Source of the DNA: Smallanthus sonchifolius
Lineage: Eukaryota; Streptophyta; Magnoliopsida; Asterales; Asteraceae
Direction of reading: 5' to 3'
Assembly (NCBI GenBank): GCA_023525975.1
Contig: CM042032.1
Coordinates: 19,474,001 to 19,538,000 of the forward strand
Length of the DNA stretch: 64,000 bases
Shown: one piece after another, positions 43,026-54,203 of the stretch
How the letters are laid out: each line of letters starts with the position of its first letter
Position numbering within the stretch: position 1 is the stretch's first letter
Translations under genes and position numbers: made by a program
The notes under the pieces: model-generated
Told to the model about the DNA's origin: nothing
Database searches by the model: none
What the model saw: only the letters and a program-made list of their open reading frames with translations

Positions 43026-43786
43026 GTCTAGCAGAAAACAATGAAAAGGTTGTAAGTGATAATGAAATACTAGGTGTTAAATATATGAGTTCTCATAGGT
43101 TTAGAGTTTGACTAGTCATAACACTGAGTCTTCACAATAGTATTTTAGGAGTACACTTGACCTATAAGTAGCGTATCCCTGAGGAGAATTCCCAGGAAAG
43201 AGGGGTGGGTCACTAGGACACACTTAAGTACCCTGTCTTTCCTTGGCCAGAATTCCTCATGGGCCTACACACTCTTCCAGCCATCATGTACTAATAACAC
43301 TATTGTTGGACTCATGGTTAGGATGAGAATTGTTGTGGACTGGGCTTTGAGGCCCGAAAGTGAGGTTTATTTATTGCAGCGGGCTTATTCTTCTTAGAGG
43401 GTAAGTGGATTCTTAGTTTATTATTAATGAGCATTAGGCCCAATTAGGCCCAATAGTCTAGCTTTTGATCACAAGAGATGGTGATATTTTGTGTGTGAGA
43501 TTAAGGGTGCATGAAGAACTAAGTGTGTATGAGTGTGTGTGGAAAACTTAGGATAGCACTTTAAATAAATCAAATAGGTAGCAATGAATAGGAGACAAAA
43601 GTTGGCAGGTAATGTGACACATAGACTATTAAGTACTGTATCATATGATGTAATTATTTAGTATAACATGTAAAATTATTCACATAAGAAATAATCAGAT
43701 AGCATGTAGTAGCATGGTATAGTATGGGTGTCCTATGGTTATAGGCTAGGTCAAGAGTGTCTAATAACATAATTCCCTATAACCAA

Positions 43787-43799
43787 GGCTCTGATACCA
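43787..43799 (-). other. Gypsy-3 primer binding site, initiator tRNA-Met
   Basis: The minus strand reads TGGTATCAGAGCC, three bases from the LTR end at 43803. Confidence 0.9.
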
Positions 43800-45247
43800 A
43801 TCTGTCACACCTCAACCGACGGCGGAAACGTCGGGGCGGGACATGTAGACTGTTCATGAGCACAAGGTTGACTAAATTGAAATATATTAATCATTCAAGT
43901 TCATTGCATAGATTCAAAACAAACCAAAATCAAACCAAGTACATAAAATGAAATACATCAACCCTTTATTAAAATTAACTAGGTCCAAAACTTATGTGTA
44001 GCAAGTCTTGATCAAAATCACACATTAGCACCTGAAACATGAATAAAATAAGGTCAACTAAAAAGTTGGTGAGCATACACAGGTTTGTACATAGATAGTA
44101 TATAGATGTGAATAAACAAATCCTTACATAGCACGATAAAATAAGGCATTTATGGGGAGCTACTATTGTGTAACCAAAGTACAATCAAACCTTTGTAACT
44201 AGCATGTAAATTGTGTTGTCGGTAACAATCACCCCAATCTGGGTGAGTTTATCAGACTCAATAGATCTATCATTGTTAACTGTTGGCTTGAATAGTTAAT
44301 GATTGCACATAAATTGCACAAAAATAGTTAACACACCTAGCACTCAAGCATAAAGCTCAAATTTTGCATACATGAATGTAAAGAGGATTTGTGTTTGTGT
44401 AGTTTATGTAAATGTAAAAAATTGTGTGTATAGAGTTCATGTTTCACCCCAAAAAGTGTAAAAGTGTAAAAGGGGCTATGTAATACTCACCCGTAGTAGA
44501 TGTTGTAGTTACCACGGGCAAAAGGTAGCACAAGTGAATTGTAATTCACAGGGTTAACCTAGAGTAAATTATATGAAATTGAATTAACGATATGCACAAA
44601 GTCTAAAGTAAGATATAGGGTTTAGCGGGATTGAGTGTAGGGACTTGCACGAGGTGGTGTTATTTCATGTGAAAGATGTATGTAAGTCTATGTTTGTATT
44701 TGAATAGGAGTTAGCATAAAAACATAAGTTCTAAGTATAAATGAAAATAATAACTGTCTTAGGGTTTAGTTTATATAACTTAAATACATGATTTAAACCC
44801 TAATTGAAATTATTAACGTAAAAAGATAGTTAATTTAAATAATCATATTCTTTTTATTTAAAAAAAATGATGTGTCTCTGTAAAACAAATATAGATGTAT
44901 TAATATATGATTAGTCAAAATTTAGATTTATTTAGATAAATGATAAATTCTAAATTAATAACCAACTGAAAAATATTATTAGCGATTAGGTATTTTGTAA
45001 CTTCCTTATTCAATTTTTTTATAAAATAAGCATTTGAAAAGCTTTAATTTATAAACTAATGCTTTTATTTAGAATAACTTTTAAATGATTTTTATGGACT
45101 TTTAAAACCATTTAAAATATACGAATTTTCGTCTTTTTATTTAGAATTTGCTCCTTAATGCCCAAATCAGATTCAAAGGGTATTGGGTTTTATAAAATAA
45201 GTTTTATAAAATAATTGGAGTTGTAAAAAGATGGTTTTAAAATAATT

Positions 45248-45318
45248 GGGGTTTGCCCGGATCGAACCCGGGTTTACCCGGTAAAAGAATCAAACTCCAA
45301 CCACTAGACTAGGGAGAT
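45248..45318 (-). other. tRNA-like unit 1 in the Gypsy-3 5' LTR
   Basis: Minus strand: A-box-like TAGTCTAGTGGTTGG and B-box GGTTCGATCC (45268-45259). Both boxes are kept relative to 18633-18702 apart from one A-box substitution. Confidence 0.6.
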
Positions 45319-45409
45319 ATCATTGATACAAACCGGACTAGAATTATCTTAACATGGGTCAAGGATGGAGCCGGATTCAGTTGCGTGAACAAAAAGGAAG
45401 AAGAGGCGC

Positions 45410-45490
45410 GGGGCTAGTTTGAACCCACAACCTTATCTCTATGGGTCAAGCGCATTAACCAGTGTAACTGGGCGATGGCTTTGGTTAAGA
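45410..45490 (-). other. tRNA-like unit 2 in the Gypsy-3 5' LTR
   Basis: Minus strand: CTGGTTAATGCGC and GGTTCAAAC, matching 18790-18870 with a few changes. Confidence 0.55.
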
Positions 45491-46640
45491 ACCGGTTGGA
45501 AAAATTTTAAACACAGAAACCCGCTCCCCCCCCCCCCCCGCGTCCCTATTTGAATACCCGTAACCCTAGCCATGAAATTAAACCGATAGGTATACAATTG
45601 AAGTTTTGATCATAGGTCTTTCGATCTTTGGGTTCAAACGATCATAATGACACAAGAAATACCTGTTTTGATGAAATGACGAAGGAGAACCGCTGAAGTG
45701 TAGGTTTCGGTGATCCTTGAGCTCGACATATTTCCAGAGGGGTAATGAGACGCGAATAAGAGTGCAGAGAGTTTGAAGTGGGTTATTCGAAGGTGTGGTG
45801 TGAGTTAATTGGTTCAGTTCTATCCCATTTACATAATTTGATTACGGATTTGAATGAGTCGGTTGCCGAGTGAAACACGCGTCAATTGAATCAATTTAGG
45901 GTTGAATTGAGTCTTTTTTATGGTTCGGATTCATGCCCAGTCAGTCTAAAATTAACTTGCTGTCAAAAACGCGTTTCAATCTCACGATTTCTTTCCTAAT
46001 TTGGTTTGGTTTGACTCTGCCGAGTCAAACTCGTTTGAATCCAAATTAGACCGCGTTATTTGATCGAAGTGAGACTTTAATTGGTCTGGTAATGGTATAT
46101 AATCGAGTTCGTCCTGTACATGAGTCCAATTACACGGATTGGGTCATGTTTGATCCGATTTGGTATAGATTTTTAGGTGATATGGGGTTGTTTGACTTTT
46201 AAAAAGTCAAACCTGGTCAAATGGTTGAATTCGATCGGTTTCGAAAAGGTTTGGGTTCAAAATAAGGCTTCAAATGCCTAGAGGGTTCAAACTAGTTAAA
46301 TTGAAATTTTGTTAAAGAATGATTTTTTTATAAAACTTGTAAACTAAACATTACTTATTTACCATAATTATTTTATATATAAAATTCCATCTTTACAATG
46401 TTACTTGTAGGTCCCTCGGGTGTGGCGGCTCGTCACATGCAAGTGGGTCTACTAGTCGGACCGGGTGCGGAATACCCGTGACTAGGCGGAGAGTCAAACT
46501 AAACAAAGTAAACCGATAAGAGAAAACACTTTAAACGTTCTTTGTATTATAAACACTTGAAGGTTACAGAAAGAAGCACTTAGATTACAATTTGCGTATT
46601 TGATGTTATGCATGCGTATTTAACTTCTGTCAACCTATCC

Positions 46641-46650
46641 TATTTATATA
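46641..46650 (-). promoter_or_regulatory. Copia-4 LTR TATA box
   Basis: The minus strand reads TATATAAATAGG, 10 bp after the last palindrome. Confidence 0.78.
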
Positions 46651-46660
46651 AGACCTGATG

Positions 46661-46781
46661 CCTGCGCACTTAGCAAGTGCGCAGGGAAAAATGCTCTTGC
46701 GTACTTAGCAAGTACGCAAAGTTACTCTTGCGTACTTGCTAAGTACGCAGGAGCTTTCTCATGCGCACTTACAAGTGCGCA
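46661..46781. repeat. Palindrome array in the Copia-4 3' LTR
   Basis: Units start at 46663, 46698, 46729 and 46762 (35, 31 and 33 bp apart). The one nearest the TATA box has perfect 11-nt arms, CCTGCGCACTT and AAGTGCGCAGG. Confidence 0.93.
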
Positions 46782-46997
46782 AAACACTTAGAGAATTTGG
46801 CAACATTTAATATGTAAAAGTAAATACAACTCGATAAACTAATACATAAAGACTCTTACATACAAAGACAATTACAAACAAGAAAGTACAAACTAAGACT
46901 CTATCCAGAGTGTTTGTCACAGGAAAGTGCTTCAACAAACTCCCCCTTGACAACAGCTCTGGATAATCTTCAGTCTTCAGTCTTCATTCTTCGGTCT

Positions 46998-48743
46998 TCA
47001 CAGCACTTGATCTTTAGCTTCCATCTTCTTCTTGTAATCAAGGCAGAACTTAATCACCTTGTCAAATTTAGAAGCAAGGAGCTTTGTCCATTCATCAGTG
47101 TAGACACAATATCTGTCTGCTAGTGCCTCTAGATCTTTCACAGAAAAGTTGATGAAGCAGACTTCATCAAATATTCTGATCAGTTGCTTTGGCACTATGT
47201 TTCCACTGTCTGAACGTACCTTCCCCTTGATCACAGCCTCGCCCGTCTTTGGATCTACGTACCAGTACCACATGTCACCAAGAATATCCTGAGATAACTT
47301 GCTCAGGGGAATCTTAGTTTCACATCGCACTGGCTTGTATACCAATTTATTTAAGTGCTTCTTAGTCACAGGATGTATAGTGTGCTTATCCTTGACTCTC
47401 TTTGGCACTTGAGGCTTGAACATCTCGAATTTCCCAGATCTTGCTTCTCGCTGCAGAACCACCCATAAACCCATCGCCATTGCGTGATTGGAATGACCTA
47501 GCAACTCTCGGTTTGTTAGGTTCACAAGGTCGTATTTGGGTAAGGAGCTGAACGCTTCACTGGTGGGTTTCAAGTATTAAACTCCACCAGATCTTTTGAT
47601 AGCGAACAACTGCTTATCCTACTCGAACCTTACAGCCAATATCATCCCTGTCGCTCCATGTTTGTCTATTATAGACGTCTTTTGCCACACTTTAGCTGGA
47701 CCCTTTGATGAAGTAGAAGGCATGTCTGTTTCTTTCGGTGCCTCTGGGTCCACAGGTGCAGGGTCAACTGGGGAGGCTTCAGTCGAGGCTTCTACATTAC
47801 TAGCATGCTCGACTGAACCTGTGTCGAGCGTAGCTTCAAAGGATGGAAATTCAAAGATCTCTCCATCTTATAACTCGTACTCTCCTTCCCCGTCACCCTT
47901 GGGAATTTCGATTACAACGTCCTCGTCATCATCATCCCAATCGCCACCAGAGTCGATCTCTCCTTCTTCCAGATTAAAGAGAGCATCGATCTGTGTTTCA
48001 TTGGAATAGTCAGGCTCTAGGTATAGGATCTCATCATCAGATAAGTCCTTAAGCACTTCAGCCACTGACTTTCCTTTGTCACTACCACCACCACCAGAGG
48101 TATCACCACCCTCTTGATGAATAGACTCCCCTTGAGCCATTGGAACAGCAGAGATGGGCACGATTGCTAAAGCTTGGTGCTCACCTCCACTAGGACCGGC
48201 TTCGGGATCCTTGTCTTTGTCGTCATCCTTTGTCAAGTCGACAGGATGACACGCCTCATCACCGGTAGTCCTCTTTTCCTTCTCTTTCTCTTTCTCTTTC
48301 TCTTTGTCCTTCTCCCCCTGAGCATCAAGCTTCTTGGTCAGATCAGCAATCAGTTTGACCATCAGCTCATGCTCCTTCCTTTGAGTATCAAACCTCAGCT
48401 CCAAGGACGACCCATGACCCAGAAGCATTTCATTTGTCTTGATTAGGAGCTCGTTCTGGGCCATGACGTTCTTCAGTCGTTCCTCAGTCCCCGTTCTCTG
48501 GCTACGAAGGATTCTAACTTCGTCTACCAAAAGAATTGATCTGTGCTTGTTGAGCATCAGACTCCTCCTTCTATTTCCGAATAGTCTCCAGTAATCCAGC
48601 AACTTGGGTTTCCAGAACATCTATCCTTGCATCATTCGGATCAGGATGTCTGGATGAGGACGCCTTGGCATTGTGAATGGGGGAGGAGAATATGGTATCG
48701 AAGTCAAACCCTTGTGTGAAATCTCTATAATTGAAGGGTTGAC
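46998..48743 (-). pseudogene. Copia-4 ORF3, middle and C-terminal domain
   Basis: After a frameshift near 48745 the minus strand gives a coiled-coil region (RIDVLETQVAGLLETIRK, then ERLKNVMAQNELLIKTNEML), a KEKEKEKEK tract, an acidic region (DDDDEDVVIEIPKGDGEGEYEL) ending in a stop at 47868, and the conserved C-terminal domain. That domain reads WQKTSIIDKHGATGMILA, a stop, then 47573-46998 with LPKYDLVNLTNRELLGHSN, DMWYWYVDPKTGEAV and FDEVCFINFSVKDLEALAD. It ends 60 bp before the LTR. The domain is also present in Copia-3 with only scattered substitutions, so it is a stable part of the family. Fold and function are unknown to me. Confidence 0.7.
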
Positions 48744-50189
48744 TTAAAGGCTCAATGGTGGTGGTTGGAATGGAGGATGTGATGAGGATTGTAGGGTTAT
48801 GGTAGAGGTGATGGTGACTGACTCCGTGAGAATTGGAGTAGTCACCGCCACCTGAGCAGTTGTGGTAGGGAGGGTCACTATCACATGAATCACCTCTGTC
48901 ATTGAAGTGACGGCCACTTCACGTTGCACCTGTGGCCTTCTCCTCCTAGGGTACAGTTGCTGTGAAGGTGGGGTGGAGGCCGAATCAGGACTAGCAGCTG
49001 ACACTTGTACTTGTTGCTGAGCCTCCACCTCACTGGGGATAGAAAGTTGTTGCCTATCGCCCCTGTTCTTGTGAATGCTTTCTCTTCTTTGTCTTTGTAT
49101 AGCAGCGTCAGAGTCTGGCTCGTATTCGCTGCTAGGCGACTGTCGCTTTCTCTTGGAGGACGACTCAGGTAGGGTTACCTTAGCCGTTCTCCTCGGGTGT
49201 ACCTGTGACGGTGCATCATCGGAATCAGAAGAATCTGACTCAGTCGCTTCCGAATCGGATCCCTCAGCACCATCATTTCCTCCTTCGTCGTCTCCATCAT
49301 CAGACGATCCATCATCACTCTCCATTTCCTCCTGTTGTTGCTGTTGTTCGTCGGAGTGTTCACTCAATTCAGTCTCCGAGTCGTGACTGTACCATCTCCA
49401 GTCACCTGGGGCCACATATGCTTCATTGATGAGGTGGCCAAAGAGTTCTGTATACACAGGGGTAGGATCTACACTGCCTGGCTTTAGGAATTGGGCGAAT
49501 ACTCTTTTGTCCACCCTCTTTACTTGCAGTCTCTCCCCTATAGCAGGTAGGTTTGGCAACGCATCATTAATCAGAAGTTGCACAAACCGAGGGTATAATA
49601 AGAACCGAATCCTCACCGCTGTGTTGATATGGTCTTTGATGGCCTTGAAGATGTAGCGGGAGAAGTTGTAGCCCTTATTGAGAGAAAGGCCGACCATGGC
49701 TGCTGCAAGGTCATGACCCATGGCATCTTTTCCAGCTTTCCTTGATGAGAAGCACATGATCATGACGTGGGCGAAGTATCTCCATTGGTCTAACACCCAC
49801 ATCTTCTTATAGGAAGCATAGTCCCTCGCACCGACATAACCCATTCTTTGTCTCCAACAGCCGTCCACAAAGTAGTCTGGATAGGCTGTCGGGTCGGTCG
49901 AGAGATCTCTGAATTGAAGGACCCTTCTAATAGTATCTTCAGAGAAAGCGATAGCTTGACCAGCAACGGTAGCCCTTATAACGTTGGGGGTTACCGTGCA
50001 GTCGTGCTCCGCAGTCTCCCAAAACTGCTCGAGATAGGGTCTTGACACGATCGGGTCAGCAGAAATGGCGTAGCTGATTCTTGAACGGTTCAAGAAATCA
50101 ACTATGTCTTTGTACTGCAATACTACACCCTTCCATTCTGGTTCAGTGTTAGCTAACAGGTTGAATTCGTTAATAAACGCCCGAGCCAT
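48744..50189 (-). pseudogene. Copia-4 ORF3, N-terminal part (481 codons open)
   Basis: Start at the ATG at 50189, three bases after the intron acceptor; the frame upstream has no other supported start. Residues 1 to about 270 look globular: MARAFINEFNLLANTEPEWK, SRISYAISADPIVSRPYLEQ, FWETAEHDCTVTPNVIRATV, SEDTIRRVLQF, MGYVGARDYASYKKMWV, FLLYPRFVQLLIND. Then a Ser/Asp/Glu/Gln tract, a nuclear-localisation-like KRKRQ, and a Pro/Thr tail. The pattern resembles hypothetical proteins I recall as abundant in Asteraceae genomes (FWxTA ... MGY ... YPRFIQ), but I cannot confirm that. There is no signal peptide or transmembrane helix, so it is not an obvious envelope protein. Intact, with the C-terminal part, it would be roughly 1000 residues. 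Confidence 0.72.
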
Positions 50190-50192
50190 GAT

Positions 50193-50801
50193 CTGCAAAA
50201 ACACACAGAAAACAGAATCAGAACAACACGTATCATTGGAAATAGATAAACATGACACAGTATAGCAGTTTCTCTTTGAACTGAAATTTCAGACTTAGAA
50301 TTTTTGCCAAGTGTTGGTCCTGCGTACTTAGCAAGTACGCAAGTACGCAGGATTTTCCTCTTGCGTACTTAACAAGTACGCAAGAATTACTTCTTGCGTA
50401 CTTGCTAAGTGCGCAAGAACTACACTTGGTGAAAAATTTCAGAATTTTGAAATTCAACTGATGTTCAAAATTTGGTGTGTATTGGGTCGCCACTAGGTCG
50501 GAATCGAAGATTCTACCCTATGGGACCAATATCAACACCACGACACTGCTATACAAGACTAATTTTGACCTAACAGTCGAACAAACCCAGTGACGGTTCA
50601 AATTCAACTACAGGGACAAAATTAAAGACGAAATTGGATGATTAAAGGTCGATTAGTGATCGATTAATGATTCTTAACAAGTTTTAATTATTAGGTATTA
50701 CCCAAACAACCCAAAAATTATCTAAAAATCTCTAACAAAAACCTAAGATAATCGGTCCAAAATCACAAGTTTCTGTGGATGGAATGAGCCTAGATTCTCA
50801 C
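50193..50801 (-). other. Candidate 5'-UTR intron of ORF3, Copia-4
   Basis: Minus strand: donor TTG|GTGAGAATC at 50801, acceptor GTGTGTTTTTGCAG|ATC ending at 50193, 609 nt. The sites match Copia-3. Confidence 0.6.
50321..50415. repeat. Palindrome array inside the ORF3 intron, Copia-4
   Basis: Units start at 50321, 50362 and 50395. The first gap is 41 bp because 8 bases (AAGTACGC) are duplicated; the second is 33. Confidence 0.9.
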
Positions 50802-50941
50802 CAAATCGATGTTATGAAATGATGAAACTTGTAGTGGGATGAAAAATCGGATTAAGTACACTTGGATTTTGAGTAAAATTTGCAGAGGGAAAAGTTTCAG
50901 TTTGAATGCGATGAAAAACTCAGAAATTTTCTAAGTCCCCC

Positions 50942-50949
50942 ATTTATAC
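50942..50949 (-). promoter_or_regulatory. Internal TATA box for ORF3, Copia-4
   Basis: The minus strand reads GTTGGGTATAAATGGGG, 17 bp after the palindrome array, conserved with 29152-29168 of Copia-3. Confidence 0.65.
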
Positions 50950-50966
50950 CCAACACCAAAAGGCCG

Positions 50967-51148
50967 TGCGTACTTAGCAAGTGTGCACGTTTTAACTCGT
51001 GCGTACTTACAAGTGCGCAAGACTTAACTCTTGCGTACTTGCAAGTGCGCAAGACTTAACTCTTGCGTACTTGCAAGTGAGCAAGACTTAACTCTTGCGT
51101 ACTTATTAAGTACGCAGGGCTTACTTCATGCGCACTTACAAGTACGCA
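50967..51148. repeat. Palindrome array upstream of the ORF3 promoter, Copia-4
   Basis: Six units starting at 50967, 51000, 51032, 51064, 51096 and 51129. Where a unit has lost one central base (20 nt instead of 21) the step is 32 bp, so the 12-nt spacer stays constant. Confidence 0.92.
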
Positions 51149-51155
51149 CAAACCC

Positions 51156-52575
51156 TTAAGTGCGCAAACTTTCAACTCAAATTTATGAAGTTTTTCAAAT
51201 CAAATAACGAACATGATAAAAATATTCAATCAGGAGGATTCAAATACAATTCAGGAAGGTTAAACACAAATATTTTTTTGGCTTTTCTGAATAAAATTGA
51301 ACTATGCATAAACTTAAAATCTTTTTGATCTTTTCTCATAAAAATATACAAGTATTCACACAAACTATTTTTGATCAAAGACACGAGCAGAGGATCATAT
51401 CAGGCTATCTTTTAGCAAAAACGATACAATATAAACATCAAAGAATATGGGATCATGTCATGAATTACTATTTATTCATAGGTAATAAGCAAATAAACAA
51501 GTAATTCAAGTTGACAATATTATAAGATTTGAAACTATAAGCATCTTTGTATCATGTTCTTGTGTATTAAGGTATTAATTATAAGATATACAACGTGTAC
51601 CCCACTGATATGCTACAATAATGTAAATTGCACTATCTCAAGGCATCTAAGATTTTCCCAATGATTTTCAAAATTTTCAGAATGAAGTTACATCTATTAG
51701 CACAGGAAAAATCAAGTAGAATCCACAAGGATTATCAGGAATCATAAGATTCAGAATCGAGTGATTCATATGTCTTGGTTTCATTTGATTTTCTTCATTG
51801 AATATCGGTATGATGATTCAGGATAATATATATGGTGTTTGAGTTTTAAGGTAAGATGATCCAACTTTTATCTGGATTTGATTTCAATGAATCAGGAGTG
51901 ATTCAAGGGTGAATACATGCTCAACGGTTAATGTAGAGACATGTCTTGATTCAATCTCTCCATGCATACTTGTGAGTATGGGCAATGAATCATGAGTGAT
52001 TCAAGGGTGAATGCATGCTCAACGGTTAATGTAGAGACATGTCTTGATTCAATCTCTCCTTGCATACTTGTGAGTATGTGCAGTGAGATAAACCGCATTA
52101 ATTGTGCTAACGACATAACCCGAAACTGACCTCAAAAGAAAATTATTGCCAAAATCTAACATCCTTTATCTGATAATGATCTTTTCTATTCTTTTACGCA
52201 GACGCACTTGCAAACATGGATTCAAATCACAGTTGTTATTTAGATTTAGTTTCCACACTACTAGTGATTCAAAGACGCATACAGCCTACTGACAATTCAA
52301 ATTACTTGTAAATCAGCAGATTAAAAACATAATAATTTAAACAATTAAGTAAACATGACGCAATCATTTCCCATATGAGCAGTCTGTGACGCTTAGATCA
52401 TTTCTGATGTACTATCATTTCCTCTTTTCCCAAGTTAATTTTGAAATTTTCTCAATTTTCTATATTGTTTTTGATTTTGTAAAATAGTTTGAAAATTAAA
52501 AGAACTATACAGAAAATTTAAAAGAACTAAAGTTTAACTTCCATGAATTGAATTGATTTAAGAAAAAATAATTTT
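51156..52575 (-). other. Copia-4 post-pol spacer
   Basis: AT-rich and without a supported ORF, homologous to 27708-29018. It contains a 98-bp tandem duplication at about 51899-52094. Confidence 0.65.
51899..52094. repeat. 98-bp tandem duplication
   Basis: Two copies of a segment starting ATTCAAGGGTGAAT at 51901 and 51999, differing at a handful of positions. Copia-3 has one copy. Confidence 0.85.
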
Positions 52576-54203
52576 TCACTCAGGATTGAACATTCCTATC
52601 AAGTTGACAAGATGCTCAAAATGGGATCGATCAAATGCCTTTGTGAAAAGGTCAGCAAGATTGTCATCCGTGTGAACTTTTAGAAGTTCAATTAAATGCT
52701 TTTCAGCACAATCACGGATGAAATGATGGCGAATTTCTATATGTTTAGTTTTGGAATGTTTCACCAGGTTATTTGTGATGGACATGGTGGCATTGTTGTC
52801 AATGAATAAAGGAGTTCCAGTGAAGTTTAAGCCGTAGTCTCTCAATTGCTACTGAATCCACAAAATCTGAGAACAACCGCTCGCCGCAGCAATGTATTCT
52901 GCTTCACAAGTTGAGACAGAAACCGTTGACTGCTTCTTGCACTGCCAGGTGACCAGTCTGTCTCCTAAGAATTGACATCCACCGGAAGTTGACTTTCTGT
53001 CAAGGTTACAACCGCCATAATCTGAATCAGTGTAGGCTTTGAAGTCGAATGACTGCTGCTTAGAGTACCAAAGACCTAATATGGGTTTCCCTTTCAGGTA
53101 TCTGAAAATTCTCTTCACGGCTATCATATGTGACTCCTTCGGTTGAGACTGAAACCTTGAGCACAAGCACACAGCAAACATTATATTGGGTCTTGAAGCT
53201 GTGAGATACATAAGTGATTCGATCATCCCACGGTACAATCTGCTATCTACATCCTTTCCATCTTTGTCAGGATGCAGACCATGATTGACTAGGATAGGCG
53301 TGCCATAAGTACTGATATCATTCATCTTGTATTTTGTCAAGATGTCCTGTACGTACTTAGTTTGATGTAGATAAATGCCATCCTCTCTTTGACCGACTTG
53401 CAGACCTAGGAAGAATGACAATTCACCCATGTTACTCATTTCAAAATTGGACTTCATCACCTGCTCGAATTCCCTACACATCCCTTCATTGGTAGATCCA
53501 AAAATAATGTCGTCGACGTATACTTGTACAAGAAGAATGTCACCTCCTGCTTTCCTAATGAAGAGAGTCGAGTCAATCTGTCCACGGTCGAAACCATTGG
53601 ACTGTAGATGCTTAGATAATGTCTCATGCCATGCCCTGGTGCTTGATGAAGACCATAAAGTGCTTTGTCGAGCTTATACACTTTATTGATATTATGTGGA
53701 TCTTCAAAGCCGGGAGGTTGAGTGACATATACCTCTTCATGAACTTTACCATAAAGTAGAGCACTCTTCACATCAAGTTGATAGACCTTGAAGCCGACAT
53801 ATGTGGCATAAGCCAAGAACAGTCGAATGGCTTCAATTCTAGCAACTGGGGCATATACTTCCGTGTAATCCAAGCCCTCTTGCTGATAAAAACCCTGAAC
53901 AACCAATCTTCCTTTGTTCTTCACAACTACATGATGATCATCCATCTTGCATTTGAACACACATCTGGTTCCAATTGGCTGAAAGCCTTTTGGCAAGTCA
54001 ACCAAATCCCACACGTGCAACTTTAGGAATTGAGACAATTCATCTTGCATCGCCTCAATCCAGCAGTTGTCAGTGAGGGCCTCCTTCACATTCTTCGGCT
54101 CTAACTGGGATACGAATGCAGCATGCAGACATGTTTCCATAACACCAGTGTCAAGTATCTCCGTGTAAAGACTGGTGTTCTCAGTGATGGTTCGACGACG
54201 AGT
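52576..54203 (-). pseudogene. Copia-4 RT and RNase H
   Basis: The minus-strand frame 54140-53640 reads IEAMQDELSQF, WVFKCKMDDHH, DYTEVYAPVARIEAIR (the motif broken in Copia-3 is intact here), QLDVKSALLYGKVHEEVY and LYGLHQAP. A small deletion near 53640 shifts the frame. The YVDD motif is near 53510, followed in 53481-52849 by FFLGLQV, SRLYRGMIESLMYLTASRP and EAEYIAAASGCSQILWI. TAG at 52846-52848 replaces Gln in the next motif, and the C terminus is 52845-52576. Confidence 0.87.

Larger units (their letters stand above)
17198..46405 (-). mobile_element. Gypsy-3: very large, nearly non-coding LTR element (LARD-like), hosting Gypsy-4
   Basis: On the minus strand the 5' LTR is 46405-43803, the primer binding site is at 43799-43787, the interior is 43786 to about 40203, and the 3' LTR is about 40202-39687 plus 19367-17198, split by Gypsy-4. 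The two LTR copies match closely over their shared length (for example 17204-19367 against 43813-45990). The interior has only an ORF0-like fragment and no gag core, protease, RT or integrase. The 5' LTR is itself cut at 46405 by Copia-4, so roughly its first 100 bp should lie beyond the right edge. Confidence 0.8.
43803..46405 (-). repeat. Gypsy-3 5' LTR, cut by Copia-4
   Basis: Begins TGTCACACCTCAACCGACGG and aligns with the 3' LTR. It contains two tRNA-like units (45248-45318 and 45410-45490), a run of about 13 C at 45526, and the empty site for Gypsy-4 at 45986. At over 2.6 kb it is unusually long. Copia-4 starts at 46406; the candidate duplication is TTACT (46401-46405). Confidence 0.88.
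46406..46937 (-). repeat. Copia-4 3' LTR
   Basis: 532 bp, TGTTGAAGCACTTTCC (minus strand, 46937) to GAGGGACCTACA. The polypurine tract is at 46938-46951. It has four palindrome units and a good TATA box. Confidence 0.92.

Noticed and set aside
49075..49429. Plus-strand open frames rich in Ser and His
   Set aside because: They are antisense shadows of the acidic ORF3 linker on the minus strand, as are the plus-strand frames at 47596-48009 and 56814-57146.
48744..50189. ORF3 as an envelope-like gene
   Set aside because: Position after pol fits, but there is no signal peptide, transmembrane helix or cysteine pattern; the protein is acidic and has an NLS-like motif.
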